64,000 nt of DNA from an uncultured Saprospiraceae bacterium (GCA_937981555.1 CALJOK010000014.1:62001-126000); one strand, 5' to 3'; positions 43,264 to 52,485 are shown, counted from the stretch's first letter. Numbers and translations: made by a program. The notes: generated from the sequence alone by a model not told the origin.

Positions 43264-44685
43264 TTATTGGTTAATCGTGTATGTTACATTTAATTTTGGC
43301 GCATATGTTGAATGCCCAGATCCGAAAATAATAGATCGGTTAGCTGATTGTGCTTTTGCGGTTGTAGAGATGAAAAGTTCATCACTTGTCTCTACTCCGG
43401 TAATTACATCTTGCAAATGTTCAGTAATATTCATAGTATAGGTACTAATCACTATATTATTCTCAGTTCTTTCAACTAAGTTTCCACCAAAAACACCTGA
43501 TATACTACCTACTTCAATAGCTGTACTCAAATCCGCAATAATGATTAATTCTCCATCTGAATTCTTTTTTGATAAAAATAATTGTTCCAATGGATTATCT
43601 CTATAGAAAGTAACATCGTTTGGTATCGTTCCGATAGTTAATGTTAACTGTGCTTGGTTAACTATTGGATTTTGGAGTCCACTTGTATAAGGAATTCTAA
43701 TTTTTCCATTGAGTCCTTGCATACCTTGAATAAAAATATATTCTTCTCCATCAATTTCGTCATTAACTCCATCGATGAAAGGTTCTACCGGTGAGCCAGC
43801 ATAATCATGTTCAAAACTAGCCATCTGCGCTGCATTACTTGTAAATCGAAACCTATAAAAAGAAGTATCTGTTGGCGTATGATAGTGAAGAAACATTCCT
43901 GAAACTGAAGAGTTAGACATTTTAAATGCCATCATCAAATCATTAACAGGAGTAGTGTTGTCAACACTTATCTTAACTCCTTTTAAAACATCTAACAAAG
44001 CATCATCATCTTTATAGTAAATAAACGAGCTAGCGTCTTTAAAAAGAATATTGCTAAAAAGAGGATGAGCTTGTGCATCTGTTTTATTTAAAACTAATCT
44101 CATAAGTGGTAATCTAATAGTATCATCTCCAATTACAGTTAAACTATCAAATTGACTTGGATTGATAGTTCCTGAAACTAATGGGTCTCCTGCAAGGAAA
44201 TTATCAGTTGAATAATACGTTACAAGATTATCCATACTTTCATCTAATAAATGAATAGAAATATCTTGTTGTGTAATATCATTACCAAAAAATTGATCTT
44301 GATCATACTCTAATACGAAAACGACAGAATCAAGTTCCGTACCTAGGGATGAAATATTATCGAAAAAGGTAACACTATCTGGAGCTGAACCTGCAACTCT
44401 AAGTTGAGCATTAATCTCAGAGGTGCTTTTTCCAAAAATTGGATCTTCTAAAACTCCACAAAGATAAGTAAGCAATAAGTTTAAACCATTATATGTTCGA
44501 ATCGAATCATCTTTCACAGAACTTGTAAGAAGAGTCAAGGTATCTGTAGATAATACATCAGGGCGGTCAGTATCAATAACACCTGCACCAATTGGGCTTG
44601 GTTCGTTACACGAAGTAGTTGCAAGTAAAAACATTAAGATAATGCTTGTTGCAAACATGAATTGTTGAAATATCGTCTTTTTCAA
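43264..44685 (-). CDS. DUF4270 lipoprotein
   Basis: A 473-residue exported lipoprotein with a signal peptide and lipobox ending at Cys26 ('LLATTSC'). The body is the Bacteroidota-specific DUF4270 family: 'IGAGVIDTDRPDVLSTDTLTLLTSSVKDDSIRTYN' (in pieces), 'GVLEDPIFGKSTSEINAQLRV', and the end 'SIIFGSGHSTYAPKLNVTY'. All-beta, no enzyme motif. The order glycogen synthase-DUF4270-glmS-DUF4290 is widely conserved in the phylum; here a terminator hairpin (44775-44821) stands between the synthase and this gene. The role is unknown. Confidence 0.9.
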   Translation of the reverse strand: MKKTIFQQFMFATSIILMFLLATTSCNEPSPIGAGVIDTDRPDVLSTDTLTLLTSSVKDDSIRTYNGLNLLLTYLCGVLEDPIFGKSTSEINAQLRVAGSAPDSVTFFDNISSLGTELDSVVFVLEYDQDQFFGNDITQQDISIHLLDESMDNLVTYYSTDNFLAGDPLVSGTINPSQFDSLTVIGDDTIRLPLMRLVLNKTDAQAHPLFSNILFKDASSFIYYKDDDALLDVLKGVKISVDNTTPVNDLMMAFKMSNSSVSGMFLHYHTPTDTSFYRFRFTSNAAQMASFEHDYAGSPVEPFIDGVNDEIDGEEYIFIQGMQGLNGKIRIPYTSGLQNPIVNQAQLTLTIGTIPNDVTFYRDNPLEQLFLSKKNSDGELIIIADLSTAIEVGSISGVFGGNLVERTENNIVISTYTMNITEHLQDVITGVETSDELFISTTAKAQSANRSIIFGSGHSTYAPKLNVTYTINQ

Positions 44686-44774
44686 TGATTAATTATTTTA
44701 AGGCATTTTTCAAAAAGTATATAAAAATGCCAGAAGTATTCTAAAAAAAAGGTATCACTCCTCTAAACGCAAAA

Positions 44775-44821
44775 CCAGCTTCTACCAGTTGGGTTTTATC
44801 CCATTTTAAGGTAGAAGCTGG
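44775..44821 (-). terminator. Terminator between GT5 synthase and DUF4270 genes
   Basis: CCAGCTTCTACC (44775-44786) pairs perfectly with GGTAGAAGCTGG (44810-44821), with an inner TGGG/CCCA stem; TTTT follows on the minus strand. Confidence 0.7.
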
Positions 44822-44868
44822 AGTTTTGGTTTTAGAATATTCTTCTTTGTGAAGCCAATAGAAAGGTA

Positions 44869-45687
44869 TTATTCAACCTCTTGTTCCAATAAAGAATTAA
44901 AAAACTCAAGGTAAGCGGCTAAGTATTCTTCTTCGCCTTTATATTCTAAAACAGGCTTATCTGTTTCTTCAATTAATTTTGCAGTTGCTTTTGACAATTT
45001 TTCGCTACCAGTAATTACAGCATCAGAAAAAGTAATTGCTCCTGCATGTAAATTGATATTTTTTCCACTTTTGTATGCTTCTAAATCTTCAGGCTCCAAA
45101 TTATTAATAGAAGCTTTGTCGAAGAAATCATCGCCAAAAGTTTTTTCCAATGAATTATCATAAAGGGAATAAACCGTTTTTGAATTTTGGAAAATAGGTT
45201 CGTTTTTGTACGCAGTTTTTAAATACAATGGTACTAAACTAGTCATCCAGCCGTGGCAATGAATAATGTCTGGTGCCCAACCAAATTTCTTAACAGTTTC
45301 CAAAACACCCTTGCAGAAGAATACAGATCGATCTGCATTATCATCAAATGGCTTACCTTTAGCATCTTCAAATACTGATTTTCTCTTGAAAAAATCATCA
45401 TTATCCAAAAAGTAAACTTGCAACCTTGCTCCAGGCAAAGAAGCTACTTTGATAATTAATGGAAAGTCATCATCATCTACGATGATATTCATTCCTGAAA
45501 GGCGAACTACTTCATGTAGTCGGTGTCTTCTCTCATTAATAGTGCCGAATCGTGGCATCAAAACTCGGATTTCAAATCCCTTCTCTTGAATATATTGTGG
45601 CAGTTTTCGCGCTATTCTTGAGATTTCAGAGAGTGCCGTGTATGGCTCCATCTCTTGTGTTACGATCAAAACTTTCTTCTTCTCCAT
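44869..45687 (-). CDS. Glycogen/starch synthase-like protein (GT5 N-terminal domain only)
   Basis: A 272-residue protein matching only the N-terminal starch-synthase catalytic domain of GT5 enzymes: 'KKVLIVTQEMEPYTALSEISRIARKLPQYIQEKGFEIRVLMPRFG' (in pieces), 'IIHCHGWMTSLVPLYLKT', 'AGAITFSDAVITGSEKL'. The C-terminal nucleotide-sugar-binding GT-B domain is absent, as in most Bacteroidota homologues of this size. The KTGGL motif of GlgA is replaced by 'YTALSEI', so ADP-glucose chemistry is doubtful. It is divergent from panC and upstream of DUF4270. A TACTTTTG element on the minus strand (45746-45753) may be its promoter. Confidence 0.85.
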   Translation of the reverse strand: MEKKKVLIVTQEMEPYTALSEISRIARKLPQYIQEKGFEIRVLMPRFGTINERRHRLHEVVRLSGMNIIVDDDDFPLIIKVASLPGARLQVYFLDNDDFFKRKSVFEDAKGKPFDDNADRSVFFCKGVLETVKKFGWAPDIIHCHGWMTSLVPLYLKTAYKNEPIFQNSKTVYSLYDNSLEKTFGDDFFDKASINNLEPEDLEAYKSGKNINLHAGAITFSDAVITGSEKLSKATAKLIEETDKPVLEYKGEEEYLAAYLEFFNSLLEQEVE

Positions 45688-45745
45688 ATAACTCTAAATT
45701 CATTTTTTTTTTAAATAAAAATGATACCTTCAATGAACGGGTGAA

Positions 45746-45753
45746 CAAAAGTA
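45746..45753 (-). promoter_or_regulatory. -7 element for the GT5-like gene
   Basis: CAAAAGTA on the plus strand is TACTTTTG on the minus strand, an exact match 59 bases before the ATG at 45687. No clear -33 box. Confidence 0.4.
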
Positions 45754-45874
45754 CAAAATATTCCGCATTTTTTATGATTTTTGTCTTACTCTTATTGTTA
45801 AGGATTGATTAATTGAATGTATCCTGACAATTACAAAAGGTATAGAAAACCAATAAAATAAAGAATAGTTTAAT

Positions 45875-46723
45875 ATGATTTTATTCAAAAAAGAATATCA
45901 ATTACAAAATTACCTGACTTCTTTAAAGTCAGACAAAAAAAGTATCGGTTTTGTTCCAACTATGGGAGCTTTGCATGACGGTCATTTGTCTTTAATTCGA
46001 AAAGCCAAGGAGGAGAATGATTGTGTAGTTTGTAGCATTTTTGTCAATCCGACTCAATTTAATAATGCAACTGATTTGGAAAAATATCCAAGAACTGCTG
46101 CTAAAGATATAGAGTTATTAACGTCAGTTGGAACAGATGTATTATTGATGCCTCCAGTTGAAGAGGTTTATCCAAAAGGATTAGATACGACTTTGGAATT
46201 GGATTTTGGAGAATTAGCCAATGTGATGGAGGGCGAATTCCGTCCAGGGCATTTTGACGGGATGGCACAGGTGGTGAATCGATTGGTGAATATGGTTCAG
46301 CCACATAGTCTGTATATGGGACAAAAGGATTTTCAACAAATCACAATAGTCCGAAGCATGCTGACTCAACTAGAATCTAAGATAAAACTAGTCATGTGTC
46401 CAATCAAGCGAGAAGAAAATGGATTAGCGATGAGTTCTAGAAATGTTCGATTGACTCCTGAAAATCGAAACTTGGCAGTAAAAATTTCTCAAACATTAAC
46501 AACTGCAAAAAAGCTAGTCGATAAAAAAACGCCAAAAGAAGTAAAAGAATGGGCGATGCAAGAATTAGGCATCCCTGAATTCAAACCTGAATACTTCGAA
46601 ATTGTAGATGGAATATCTCTACAATCAATTGATGATTTTAGTGAAACTAACTTTGCCGTTGCATGTACTGCAGTTTGGGCAGGGGAAGTAAGATTAATTG
46701 ATAATATGGTTTTAAAATCGTAA
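45875..46723 (+). CDS. panC: Pantothenate synthetase
   Basis: Joins pantoate and beta-alanine with ATP in pantothenate synthesis. 'VPTMGALHDGHLSLIRKA' carries the ATP-binding HxGH motif, then 'VCSIFVNPTQFNNATDLEKYPRT', 'GEFRPGHFDGMAQVVNRLVNMVQPHSLYMGQKDFQQ' (in pieces) and 'NGLAMSSRNVRL' with the KMSKS-like loop. Length 282 is normal. It is followed by panD, which supplies beta-alanine; 165 bases separate them. Confidence 0.96.
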   Translation: MILFKKEYQLQNYLTSLKSDKKSIGFVPTMGALHDGHLSLIRKAKEENDCVVCSIFVNPTQFNNATDLEKYPRTAAKDIELLTSVGTDVLLMPPVEEVYPKGLDTTLELDFGELANVMEGEFRPGHFDGMAQVVNRLVNMVQPHSLYMGQKDFQQITIVRSMLTQLESKIKLVMCPIKREENGLAMSSRNVRLTPENRNLAVKISQTLTTAKKLVDKKTPKEVKEWAMQELGIPEFKPEYFEIVDGISLQSIDDFSETNFAVACTAVWAGEVRLIDNMVLKS

Positions 46724-46888
46724 ATTTACATCACCTTCCTTAGAGCTTAGCTCGAAGCATTTTCTAATCACCTATTTTTTATAAGAAATAATATTTTATT
46801 AATAAAATTTCATTTTGTGACCTTTTTGCAAAATGTTTCGTTCTATTAATAATAGAAACCTTTTATAATCAAAATTATATTTTATACT

Positions 46889-47287
46889 ATGTCTATGTTC
46901 GTAACAGTTTTTAAATCTAAGATACACCGCGCAACCGTAACTCAAGCTGACCTCAACTATGTAGGTAGCATTACCATTGATGAAGATTTGATGGATGCAG
47001 CTAATATTATTGAAGGAGAAAAAGTACAGATTGTCAATAATAATAATGGCGAAAGACTTGAAACTTATGTCATTAAAGGAGAAAGAGGTTCAGGTATAAT
47101 TTGCTTGAATGGCGCTGCTGCACGAAGAGTAGCAGTTGGAGATATTGTAATTATTATTTCTTACTTCAGCATGGAATGGGAGGCTGCTAAAAAGTTTAAG
47201 CCAACTGCGATTTTCCCAAATGATAAAAATCAATTACCAAAAAGAAAGTCAAGAGCGAAAGCTAAGCCAAGAGCTAAAAAGAAATAA
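46889..47287 (+). CDS. panD: Aspartate 1-decarboxylase
   Basis: Pyruvoyl-dependent enzyme making beta-alanine from aspartate for PanC. The self-cleavage site is Gly26-Ser27 in '[10 protein letters not shown]'; Ser27 becomes the pyruvoyl group. '[48 protein letters not shown]' (in pieces) is the standard core. A Lys/Arg-rich tail of about 15 residues ([14 protein letters not shown]) extends beyond the usual end. The start could be the first or third codon. No panZ-like partner is seen. Confidence 0.95.
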   Translation: MSMFVTVFKSKIHRATVTQADLNYVGSITIDEDLMDAANIIEGEKVQIVNNNNGERLETYVIKGERGSGIICLNGAAARRVAVGDIVIIISYFSMEWEAAKKFKPTAIFPNDKNQLPKRKSRAKAKPRAKKK

Positions 47288-47304
47288 AATAATTGAATAG
47301 TAAA

Positions 47305-47352
47305 TTAGTTAATCAGTCAAATGGTAATTTCCATTTTTGACTGATTAACTAA
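47305..47352. terminator. Bidirectional terminator between panD and the AMP nucleosidase gene
   Basis: A 20-pair stem, TTAGTTAATCAGTCAAATGG (47305-47324) with its complement at 47331-47352, two extra T on the right arm, between convergent genes. Confidence 0.82.
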
Positions 47353-47368
47353 CTTTTGGAGTAACTAT

Positions 47369-48142
47369 TTAAAACCTCAAGTGTTTTATTGTTAATGAAT
47401 TATTGCTCAATTTCATTAATGATTCGATTCCTATCTTCAAGTGCATTTCCATATAGTTCTTGCTGACAACTTTATCTCCCTTTTCAGTTTTTACACCCTC
47501 TGGCACCATTGGCATATCAGAGACTAGAAGTAGTGCGCCTGCTGGAATGTGATTTTTGAAGGAAGCTACAAATATAGTTGCTGTTTCCATATCAATAGCA
47601 ATTGGTCTAAGCGAAAGAAGGTATTCTTTAAAATCTTCTCTATGTTCCCACACTCGTTTATTCGTAGTATAGACAGTTCCTGTCCAATAATCTTTATCAT
47701 ATTCTCGAATGGTTGTCGAAATTGCTTTTTGTAAAGCAAAGGCAGGAAGTGCAGGGACTTCAGGAGGTAAATAATCATTGGAAGTTCCTTCTCCTCGAAT
47801 AGCTGCAATGGGTAAAATCAAATCGCCTACATTGTTTTTACCTGTTTTTATACCGCCACATTTTCCTAAAAAAATTGCTGCCTTAGGATTGATGGCAGTT
47901 AATAAATCAATGATGGTTCCTGCGTTCGGACTCCCCATTCCAAAATTAATAATCGTAATGTTTTCTGCAGTTGCTGAAATCATAGAACGATCCTTTCCTT
48001 TGATATCGACATCATATTGTTCTGCAAACATTTCGACATACTTGCTAAAGTTAACGAGGATGATGTACTCTCCAAATTCATCTAATTGGGTTCCGGTGTA
48101 ACGGGGTAGCCAGTCTCTGACTATTTCATTTTTTGTCTTCAT
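47369..48142 (-). CDS. amn: AMP nucleosidase, short form
   Basis: Splits AMP into adenine and ribose 5-phosphate. The 257 residues match the C-terminal phosphorylase-like catalytic domain: 'NFGMGSPNAGTIIDLL', 'FLGKCGGIKTG', 'DLILPIAAIRGEGTSNDYLPPEVPALPAFALQKAI' (in pieces), 'IDMETATIFVASFKNHIPAGALLLVSDMPM'. The extra N-terminal regulatory domain of E. coli Amn is lacking, as is usual for Bacteroidota. It ends near panD and starts just downstream of the carB terminator. Confidence 0.9.
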   Translation of the reverse strand: MKTKNEIVRDWLPRYTGTQLDEFGEYIILVNFSKYVEMFAEQYDVDIKGKDRSMISATAENITIINFGMGSPNAGTIIDLLTAINPKAAIFLGKCGGIKTGKNNVGDLILPIAAIRGEGTSNDYLPPEVPALPAFALQKAISTTIREYDKDYWTGTVYTTNKRVWEHREDFKEYLLSLRPIAIDMETATIFVASFKNHIPAGALLLVSDMPMVPEGVKTEKGDKVVSKNYMEMHLKIGIESLMKLSNNSLTIKHLRF

Positions 48143-48174
48143 AAAAATGTGTTTTAATTAATTCAAAGGTATAA

Positions 48175-48207
48175 AAAAAGCGAGTTGCAATTTGCAACCC
48201 GCTTTTT
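48175..48207 (-). terminator. Terminator after carB
   Basis: AAAAAGCGAGTTGCAA (48175-48190) pairs with TTGCAACCCGCTTTTT (48192-48207) with one mismatch; the site follows the carB stop on the minus strand. Confidence 0.75.
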
Positions 48208-48214
48208 AAATTTT

Positions 48215-51031
48215 TTACATCGATAAATACATCGAACGTTTTTTATCTAATTCCCTAAAGTAAGGGTCTTTGGTATCTTTTATAAATCGAATAGCTTCAC
48301 CTGTTGATTTCATTTCAGGTCCCAAGTTTTTATCTACATTCGGGAATTTGTTAAATGAAAAAACAGGAACTTTAATTGCGTAGCCTTCCAATTTTTTAGT
48401 GATTTCAAAATCTTTCAATTTCTTATTTCCTAACATTACATGTGTCGCAATATTCAAATAAGGAACTTGATATGCTTTGGCAATAAATGGAGTTGTTCGT
48501 GAGGCTCTTGGATTAGCTTCGATCACATAAACTTGCTCGTCCTTGATAGCAAACTGGATATTAATTAATCCTTTTGTTTCCAAAGCAAAAGCTAATTTTT
48601 CAGTATACTCTTTCATTTTTTCAATCACATGATCACTCAAACTATAAGTTGGTAAAACAGCTGAACTATCGCCTGAGTGAATTCCCGCAGGTTCGATATG
48701 TTCCATGATTCCCATGATGTGAACTTCGTCACCATCACAAATCGCATCTACCTCAGCTTCTTTTGCTCGATCTAAAAATTGGTCAATCAATACTTTGTTG
48801 TCAGGCATGTGTTTGAAGATTTCCAAAACTTGTCTTTCCAACTCATCATCATTAATTACAATCTTCATTCGTTGACCTCCCAAAACATAAGATGGTCGAA
48901 CTAAAACTGGATAAGATACTCGGTTCGCAATGTCAATTGCTCCTTGCGCATCATCTGCTTGACCATATTTTGGATATGGAATATCTAACTTTTTAAGTAA
49001 GTCTGAGAACTGTCCACGATCTTCTGCAATGTCAAGTGCTTTATAACTTGTACCAATAATTTTGATACCTTTTTTGTCAAAAGTTTCTGCTAGTTTCAAA
49101 GCAGTTTGACCACCTAACTGAACGATCACACCTTCTGGTTTTTCTAACTCAAAAATCTCTTGAATGTGTTCCCAGAAGATTGGTTCAAAGTATAACTTAT
49201 CAGCCATGTTGAAATCTGTCGAAACAGTTTCAGGATTACAATTAATCATAATCGCTTCGTAACCTGCTTCTTGAATTGCCATCAAACCATGTACACAACA
49301 ATAGTCAAATTCGATTCCTTGACCAATTCGATTTGGTCCAGAACCAAGGACTACAATTTTCTTTTTATCACTTGCTATACTTTCGTTTTCTCCATCAAAA
49401 GTAGAATAGAAGTAAGGTGTCTTTGCTTCAAATTCTGCCGCACAAGTATCCACCATTTTATAAGTTCTTCGAATCTCTAAGTTCTTTCTATGCTTAGTAA
49501 CTTCCTCTTCTTTGATTCTCATCAACCATGCAATCTGTGCATCAGAATAACCTACCTCTTTTAGACTTCGCAAGAAATCTTCCGGTAAATCTTCCGCAAC
49601 ATTGAATTGCATAATTTCATTTTCCATAGTAACCAAACGCTTAATCTGCGTGATAAACCACGGGTCAATTTTTGTCAATTTGTGAACCGTTCTTTCAGGG
49701 ACACCTAATCGCAAAGCATCTTTTACTCTATAAATTCTATCGTCACTTACTTGTGATAATCGTTCTAAAATATCAGATGTTCTAATCCATTCTTTTTTAT
49801 CTGCACCTAATCCCATTCGACCATTCTCTTGAGATTGACAAGCTTTTTGAAGTGCTTCTAAGAAGTTTCTTCCAATCGCCATTACCTCTCCAACTGATTT
49901 CATTTGCAAACCTAAAATATGACTAGCACCTTTAAATTTATCAAAATTCCAACGTGGCATTTTTACAATTACATAATCTAATGTAGGTTCGAAAAATGCA
50001 GAAGTATTTCCAGTAATTTGATTTTTTAATTCACCCAATGTAAATCCTAAAGCTAACTTCGCAGCAATTTTTGCAATCGGATAACCAGTCGCTTTACTTG
50101 CCAAAGCAGAAGAACGAGATACCCGTGGATTAATCTCAATGACGATTAATTCTTCTGTTTCAGGGTTTTGAGAAAATTGAATATTACAACCTCCTGCAAA
50201 ATTCCCCATCGACCGCATTGCCAAAATTGACTCATCTCTCATCTGCTGATAAGCAGTATCAGAAAGAGTCATTGCTGGTGCAACGGTGATACTATCTCCC
50301 GTGTGGATTCCCATCGGGTCAAGATTTTCTACAGTACATATGATCACTACATTATCATCAGAATCCCTAAGTAACTCTAATTCAAATTCTTTCCATCCCA
50401 AAACTGCTTTTTCTACCAAAACCTCATGAGTTGGAGAGGCATCCAAACCTCTTCGAAGTGCTTCGTCAAATTCACTAGCATCATGACAGAATCCACCACC
50501 GTATCCACCTAAAGTATATGAAGGTCGAATCACTAATGGATAACCAATTTTTTGAGCGGCTTCTTTTCCTTCCAAGTATGAATTGGCGATATGAGATGGC
50601 GCAACTTTCAATCCTAACTTAATCACATGCTCTCGAAATTTCTCTCGATTTTCAGCTAATTCAATTGCTTCTAAATCTACTCCGATAAGCTTAACATTAT
50701 ACTTGTCCCAAACACCTTCTTTACCTGCTTCGATAGCAAGGTTCAAAGCAGTTTGTCCTCCCATAGTTGGAAGTACGGCATCAATTTGACGATCTTCCAA
50801 AATTTCAATTAAACTTTGAACGGTAAGAGGTTTAAGATAAATATGCTCCGCAGTCACAGGATCAGTCATGATCGTTGCAGGGTTAGAATTAATCAATGAA
50901 ACTTCAATTCCTTCTTCACGCAAAGCATGTGAAGCTTGAGTTCCAGAATAATCGAATTCGCAAGCTTGACCAATAATAATAGGGCCACTTCCGATAATAA
51001 GTACTGACTTGATAGAATTGTCTTTAGGCAT
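48215..51031 (-). CDS. carB: Carbamoyl-phosphate synthase large subunit, lacking MGS domain
   Basis: Large subunit of carbamoyl-phosphate synthase, feeding pyrimidine and arginine synthesis. Two ATP-grasp halves are complete: first half with 'IGSGPIIIGQACEFDYSGTQA', 'NSNPATIMTD', 'RPSYTLGGYGGGF', 'EINPRVSRSSALASKATGYP'; second half with 'LGSGPNRIGQGIEFDYCCVH', 'NCNPETVSTD', 'RPSYVLGGQRM', 'EANPRASRTTPF'. The chain stops at about residue 938, right after the second synthetase unit, so the C-terminal allosteric MGS-like domain of E. coli CarB (1073 residues) is missing; this short form is usual in Bacteroidota. The first in-frame ATG is at 51031; the frame is open from a TTG at 51082. carA is not in the window. 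Confidence 0.94.
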   Translation of the reverse strand: MPKDNSIKSVLIIGSGPIIIGQACEFDYSGTQASHALREEGIEVSLINSNPATIMTDPVTAEHIYLKPLTVQSLIEILEDRQIDAVLPTMGGQTALNLAIEAGKEGVWDKYNVKLIGVDLEAIELAENREKFREHVIKLGLKVAPSHIANSYLEGKEAAQKIGYPLVIRPSYTLGGYGGGFCHDASEFDEALRRGLDASPTHEVLVEKAVLGWKEFELELLRDSDDNVVIICTVENLDPMGIHTGDSITVAPAMTLSDTAYQQMRDESILAMRSMGNFAGGCNIQFSQNPETEELIVIEINPRVSRSSALASKATGYPIAKIAAKLALGFTLGELKNQITGNTSAFFEPTLDYVIVKMPRWNFDKFKGASHILGLQMKSVGEVMAIGRNFLEALQKACQSQENGRMGLGADKKEWIRTSDILERLSQVSDDRIYRVKDALRLGVPERTVHKLTKIDPWFITQIKRLVTMENEIMQFNVAEDLPEDFLRSLKEVGYSDAQIAWLMRIKEEEVTKHRKNLEIRRTYKMVDTCAAEFEAKTPYFYSTFDGENESIASDKKKIVVLGSGPNRIGQGIEFDYCCVHGLMAIQEAGYEAIMINCNPETVSTDFNMADKLYFEPIFWEHIQEIFELEKPEGVIVQLGGQTALKLAETFDKKGIKIIGTSYKALDIAEDRGQFSDLLKKLDIPYPKYGQADDAQGAIDIANRVSYPVLVRPSYVLGGQRMKIVINDDELERQVLEIFKHMPDNKVLIDQFLDRAKEAEVDAICDGDEVHIMGIMEHIEPAGIHSGDSSAVLPTYSLSDHVIEKMKEYTEKLAFALETKGLINIQFAIKDEQVYVIEANPRASRTTPFIAKAYQVPYLNIATHVMLGNKKLKDFEITKKLEGYAIKVPVFSFNKFPNVDKNLGPEMKSTGEAIRFIKDTKDPYFRELDKKRSMYLSM

Positions 51032-51113
51032 AACGATTTGTTGTTCTGTTGGTGGATTATTAGATTTTCTGTTCTGTAACAAAGAAAATTCACTACTGTT
51101 CTATTTCTTATAA

Positions 51114-51149
51114 AAAATGACATTTTTTTGAGTCAAAAAATGTCATTTT
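51114..51149 (-). promoter_or_regulatory. Attenuator-like hairpin upstream of carB
   Basis: AAAATGACATTTTTT (51114-51128) pairs perfectly with AAAAAATGTCATTTT (51135-51149). On the minus strand it ends in a T-run about 80 bases before the carB ATG. A TATCTTTG element (51187-51194, minus) would put it inside the carB leader. Nothing else is seen in the rest of the gap to 51395. Confidence 0.5.
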
Positions 51150-51395
51150 CGGTTTGGTTAGAAGGGCATATGTCCCAAATCGGGTGCAAAGATAATGATT
51201 TATTGATGAGGAAGAAAGTATTATTAAAATAAAATTTTTTCCTCTATAACAAAGCATAATCTTTTATGTACGGAGGTTTGTCAGTCAATTTTAAATAAAA
51301 AATTGAATTTCCGATATTTAGGAGAAGTAAGCCCATTGCAATTAATTACATCATGATGTATTTTCAAAAAAGCAAGTAATAATTTTAGAATAAAA

Positions 51396-52268
51396 TTAAG
51401 GAACTCCTTCTACCACACTTTTATCAATGACTGGATCATTTTTTTGCAAAGGATTTAGATTGAAAATCGTTTGATAATTGTCGAAACTCTTTGGCATCAA
51501 TTCTCTAAAGTTTTCAGGATTGGTAAAAAAGAAATTTACACTCACGCCTATTGGATCAATTTTTTCCTCAGGCATACCCATATATTTCACTACTTGTTCC
51601 TTTTTCCAAATAGACCAAATGGAGTCATCGAAGGAAGGATAATCAAAATTAGGATACGTCAATTGAAAAGCTTGGGCGTATTCATGAATAATAATATTGT
51701 AATATTTACCAGGCTGACGAAATGAAAGTGTCAGATGCTCGGCTGAAAAAATCAAACATTCATCTTCCTCGTTTATTTCAGAAGCATGCAAATACTGATG
51801 ATTTGGAGTAGGGAATGCTTGGAGGTAAATAAATATTCGTTCAAATTTCTTCAAAATAAAATCTTCTCGCCCAAAAGTAAGCATGACCACATTAGCTGCA
51901 ATCATGGTTTTCATATCCAAAGGTACTTCTCCCTCTTCCCCTCCACGTTGAGCGAAAAAACCTCTAGCTTCAAGGTACATCGCTACTCTTTGTCGAAAAC
52001 GTGTTTTATTGAGTGCGGAAAGATTTTGATAAAATGGAAAGTGAGTTAATAATAAATTTCCCAAAAAACCAGGTAAATCTGGCGGATTTCGTTTAAATGA
52101 CCACCAATCAATCTGTGGGGCAAAAACATAGCTCATTAAAAGGCCAACTACAAATGGAATCATAAGTAGCGAAACCCAACTATATTCTCTATCGAGAATG
52201 ACTGCGGTTACAAAAAGGATTAAACTCGCGATACCTCCAAAAATGGACATTAATTTTTTACTTAGCAT
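51396..52268 (-). CDS. MtfA-like zinc peptidase family protein with altered HExxH
   Basis: A 290-residue protein of the MtfA (M90) peptidase family. Two N-terminal membrane helices (about residues 8-50) are followed by the MtfA core: 'LNKTRFRQRVAMYLEARGFF', 'MKTMIAANVVMLTFG', 'LIFSAEHLTLSFRQPGKYYNIIIHEYAQAF' (in pieces). Family members have a zinc-binding HExxH; here residues 195-199 read HEYAQ (codon CAA), so the second His is Gln. Either zinc binding is altered or the protein is no longer a peptidase. It is upstream of carB in the same direction, with 300 bases or more between. Confidence 0.78.
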   Translation of the reverse strand: MLSKKLMSIFGGIASLILFVTAVILDREYSWVSLLMIPFVVGLLMSYVFAPQIDWWSFKRNPPDLPGFLGNLLLTHFPFYQNLSALNKTRFRQRVAMYLEARGFFAQRGGEEGEVPLDMKTMIAANVVMLTFGREDFILKKFERIFIYLQAFPTPNHQYLHASEINEEDECLIFSAEHLTLSFRQPGKYYNIIIHEYAQAFQLTYPNFDYPSFDDSIWSIWKKEQVVKYMGMPEEKIDPIGVSVNFFFTNPENFRELMPKSFDNYQTIFNLNPLQKNDPVIDKSVVEGVP

Positions 52269-52314
52269 AGCACAAAAATAATTTTATTTTTTTTAATTTT
52301 TAATCTCATAATGC

Positions 52315-52345
52315 TTGCTAGTTAAAAAGTAAGAACATATATTTG
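52315..52345 (+). promoter_or_regulatory. Promoter of tRNA-Phe
   Basis: TTG (52315-52317), 20 bases, TATATTTG (52338-52345): a full consensus promoter ending 22 bases before the tRNA. Confidence 0.75.
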
Positions 52346-52367
52346 CACTCGCTTTTAACAGCTGGAA

Positions 52368-52440
52368 GGTGCCTTAGCTCAGTTGGTAGAGCAATGGACT
52401 GAAAATCCATGTGTCCCTGGTTCGATTCCTGGAGGCACCA
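52368..52440 (+). tRNA. tRNA-Phe (GAA)
   Basis: A 73-base cloverleaf. The acceptor stem GGTGCCT pairs with AGGCACC, the D arm is GCTC...GAGC, the anticodon arm is TGGAC-TGAAAAT-CCA with anticodon GAA, and the T arm is CCTGG-TTCGATT-CCTGG type. The discriminator is A; genomic CC then T follows, so the final A of CCA is not encoded. The terminator is at 52453-52485. Confidence 0.96.
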
Positions 52441-52452
52441 CCTTCAAAAACA

Positions 52453-52485
52453 AAAACCCTTTGTGAGTAATTCACGAAGGGTTTT
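52453..52485 (+). terminator. Terminator after tRNA-Phe
   Basis: AAAACCCTTTGTGA (52453-52466) pairs with TCACGAAGGGTTTT (52472-52485), one wobble, T-rich tail. Confidence 0.78.
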
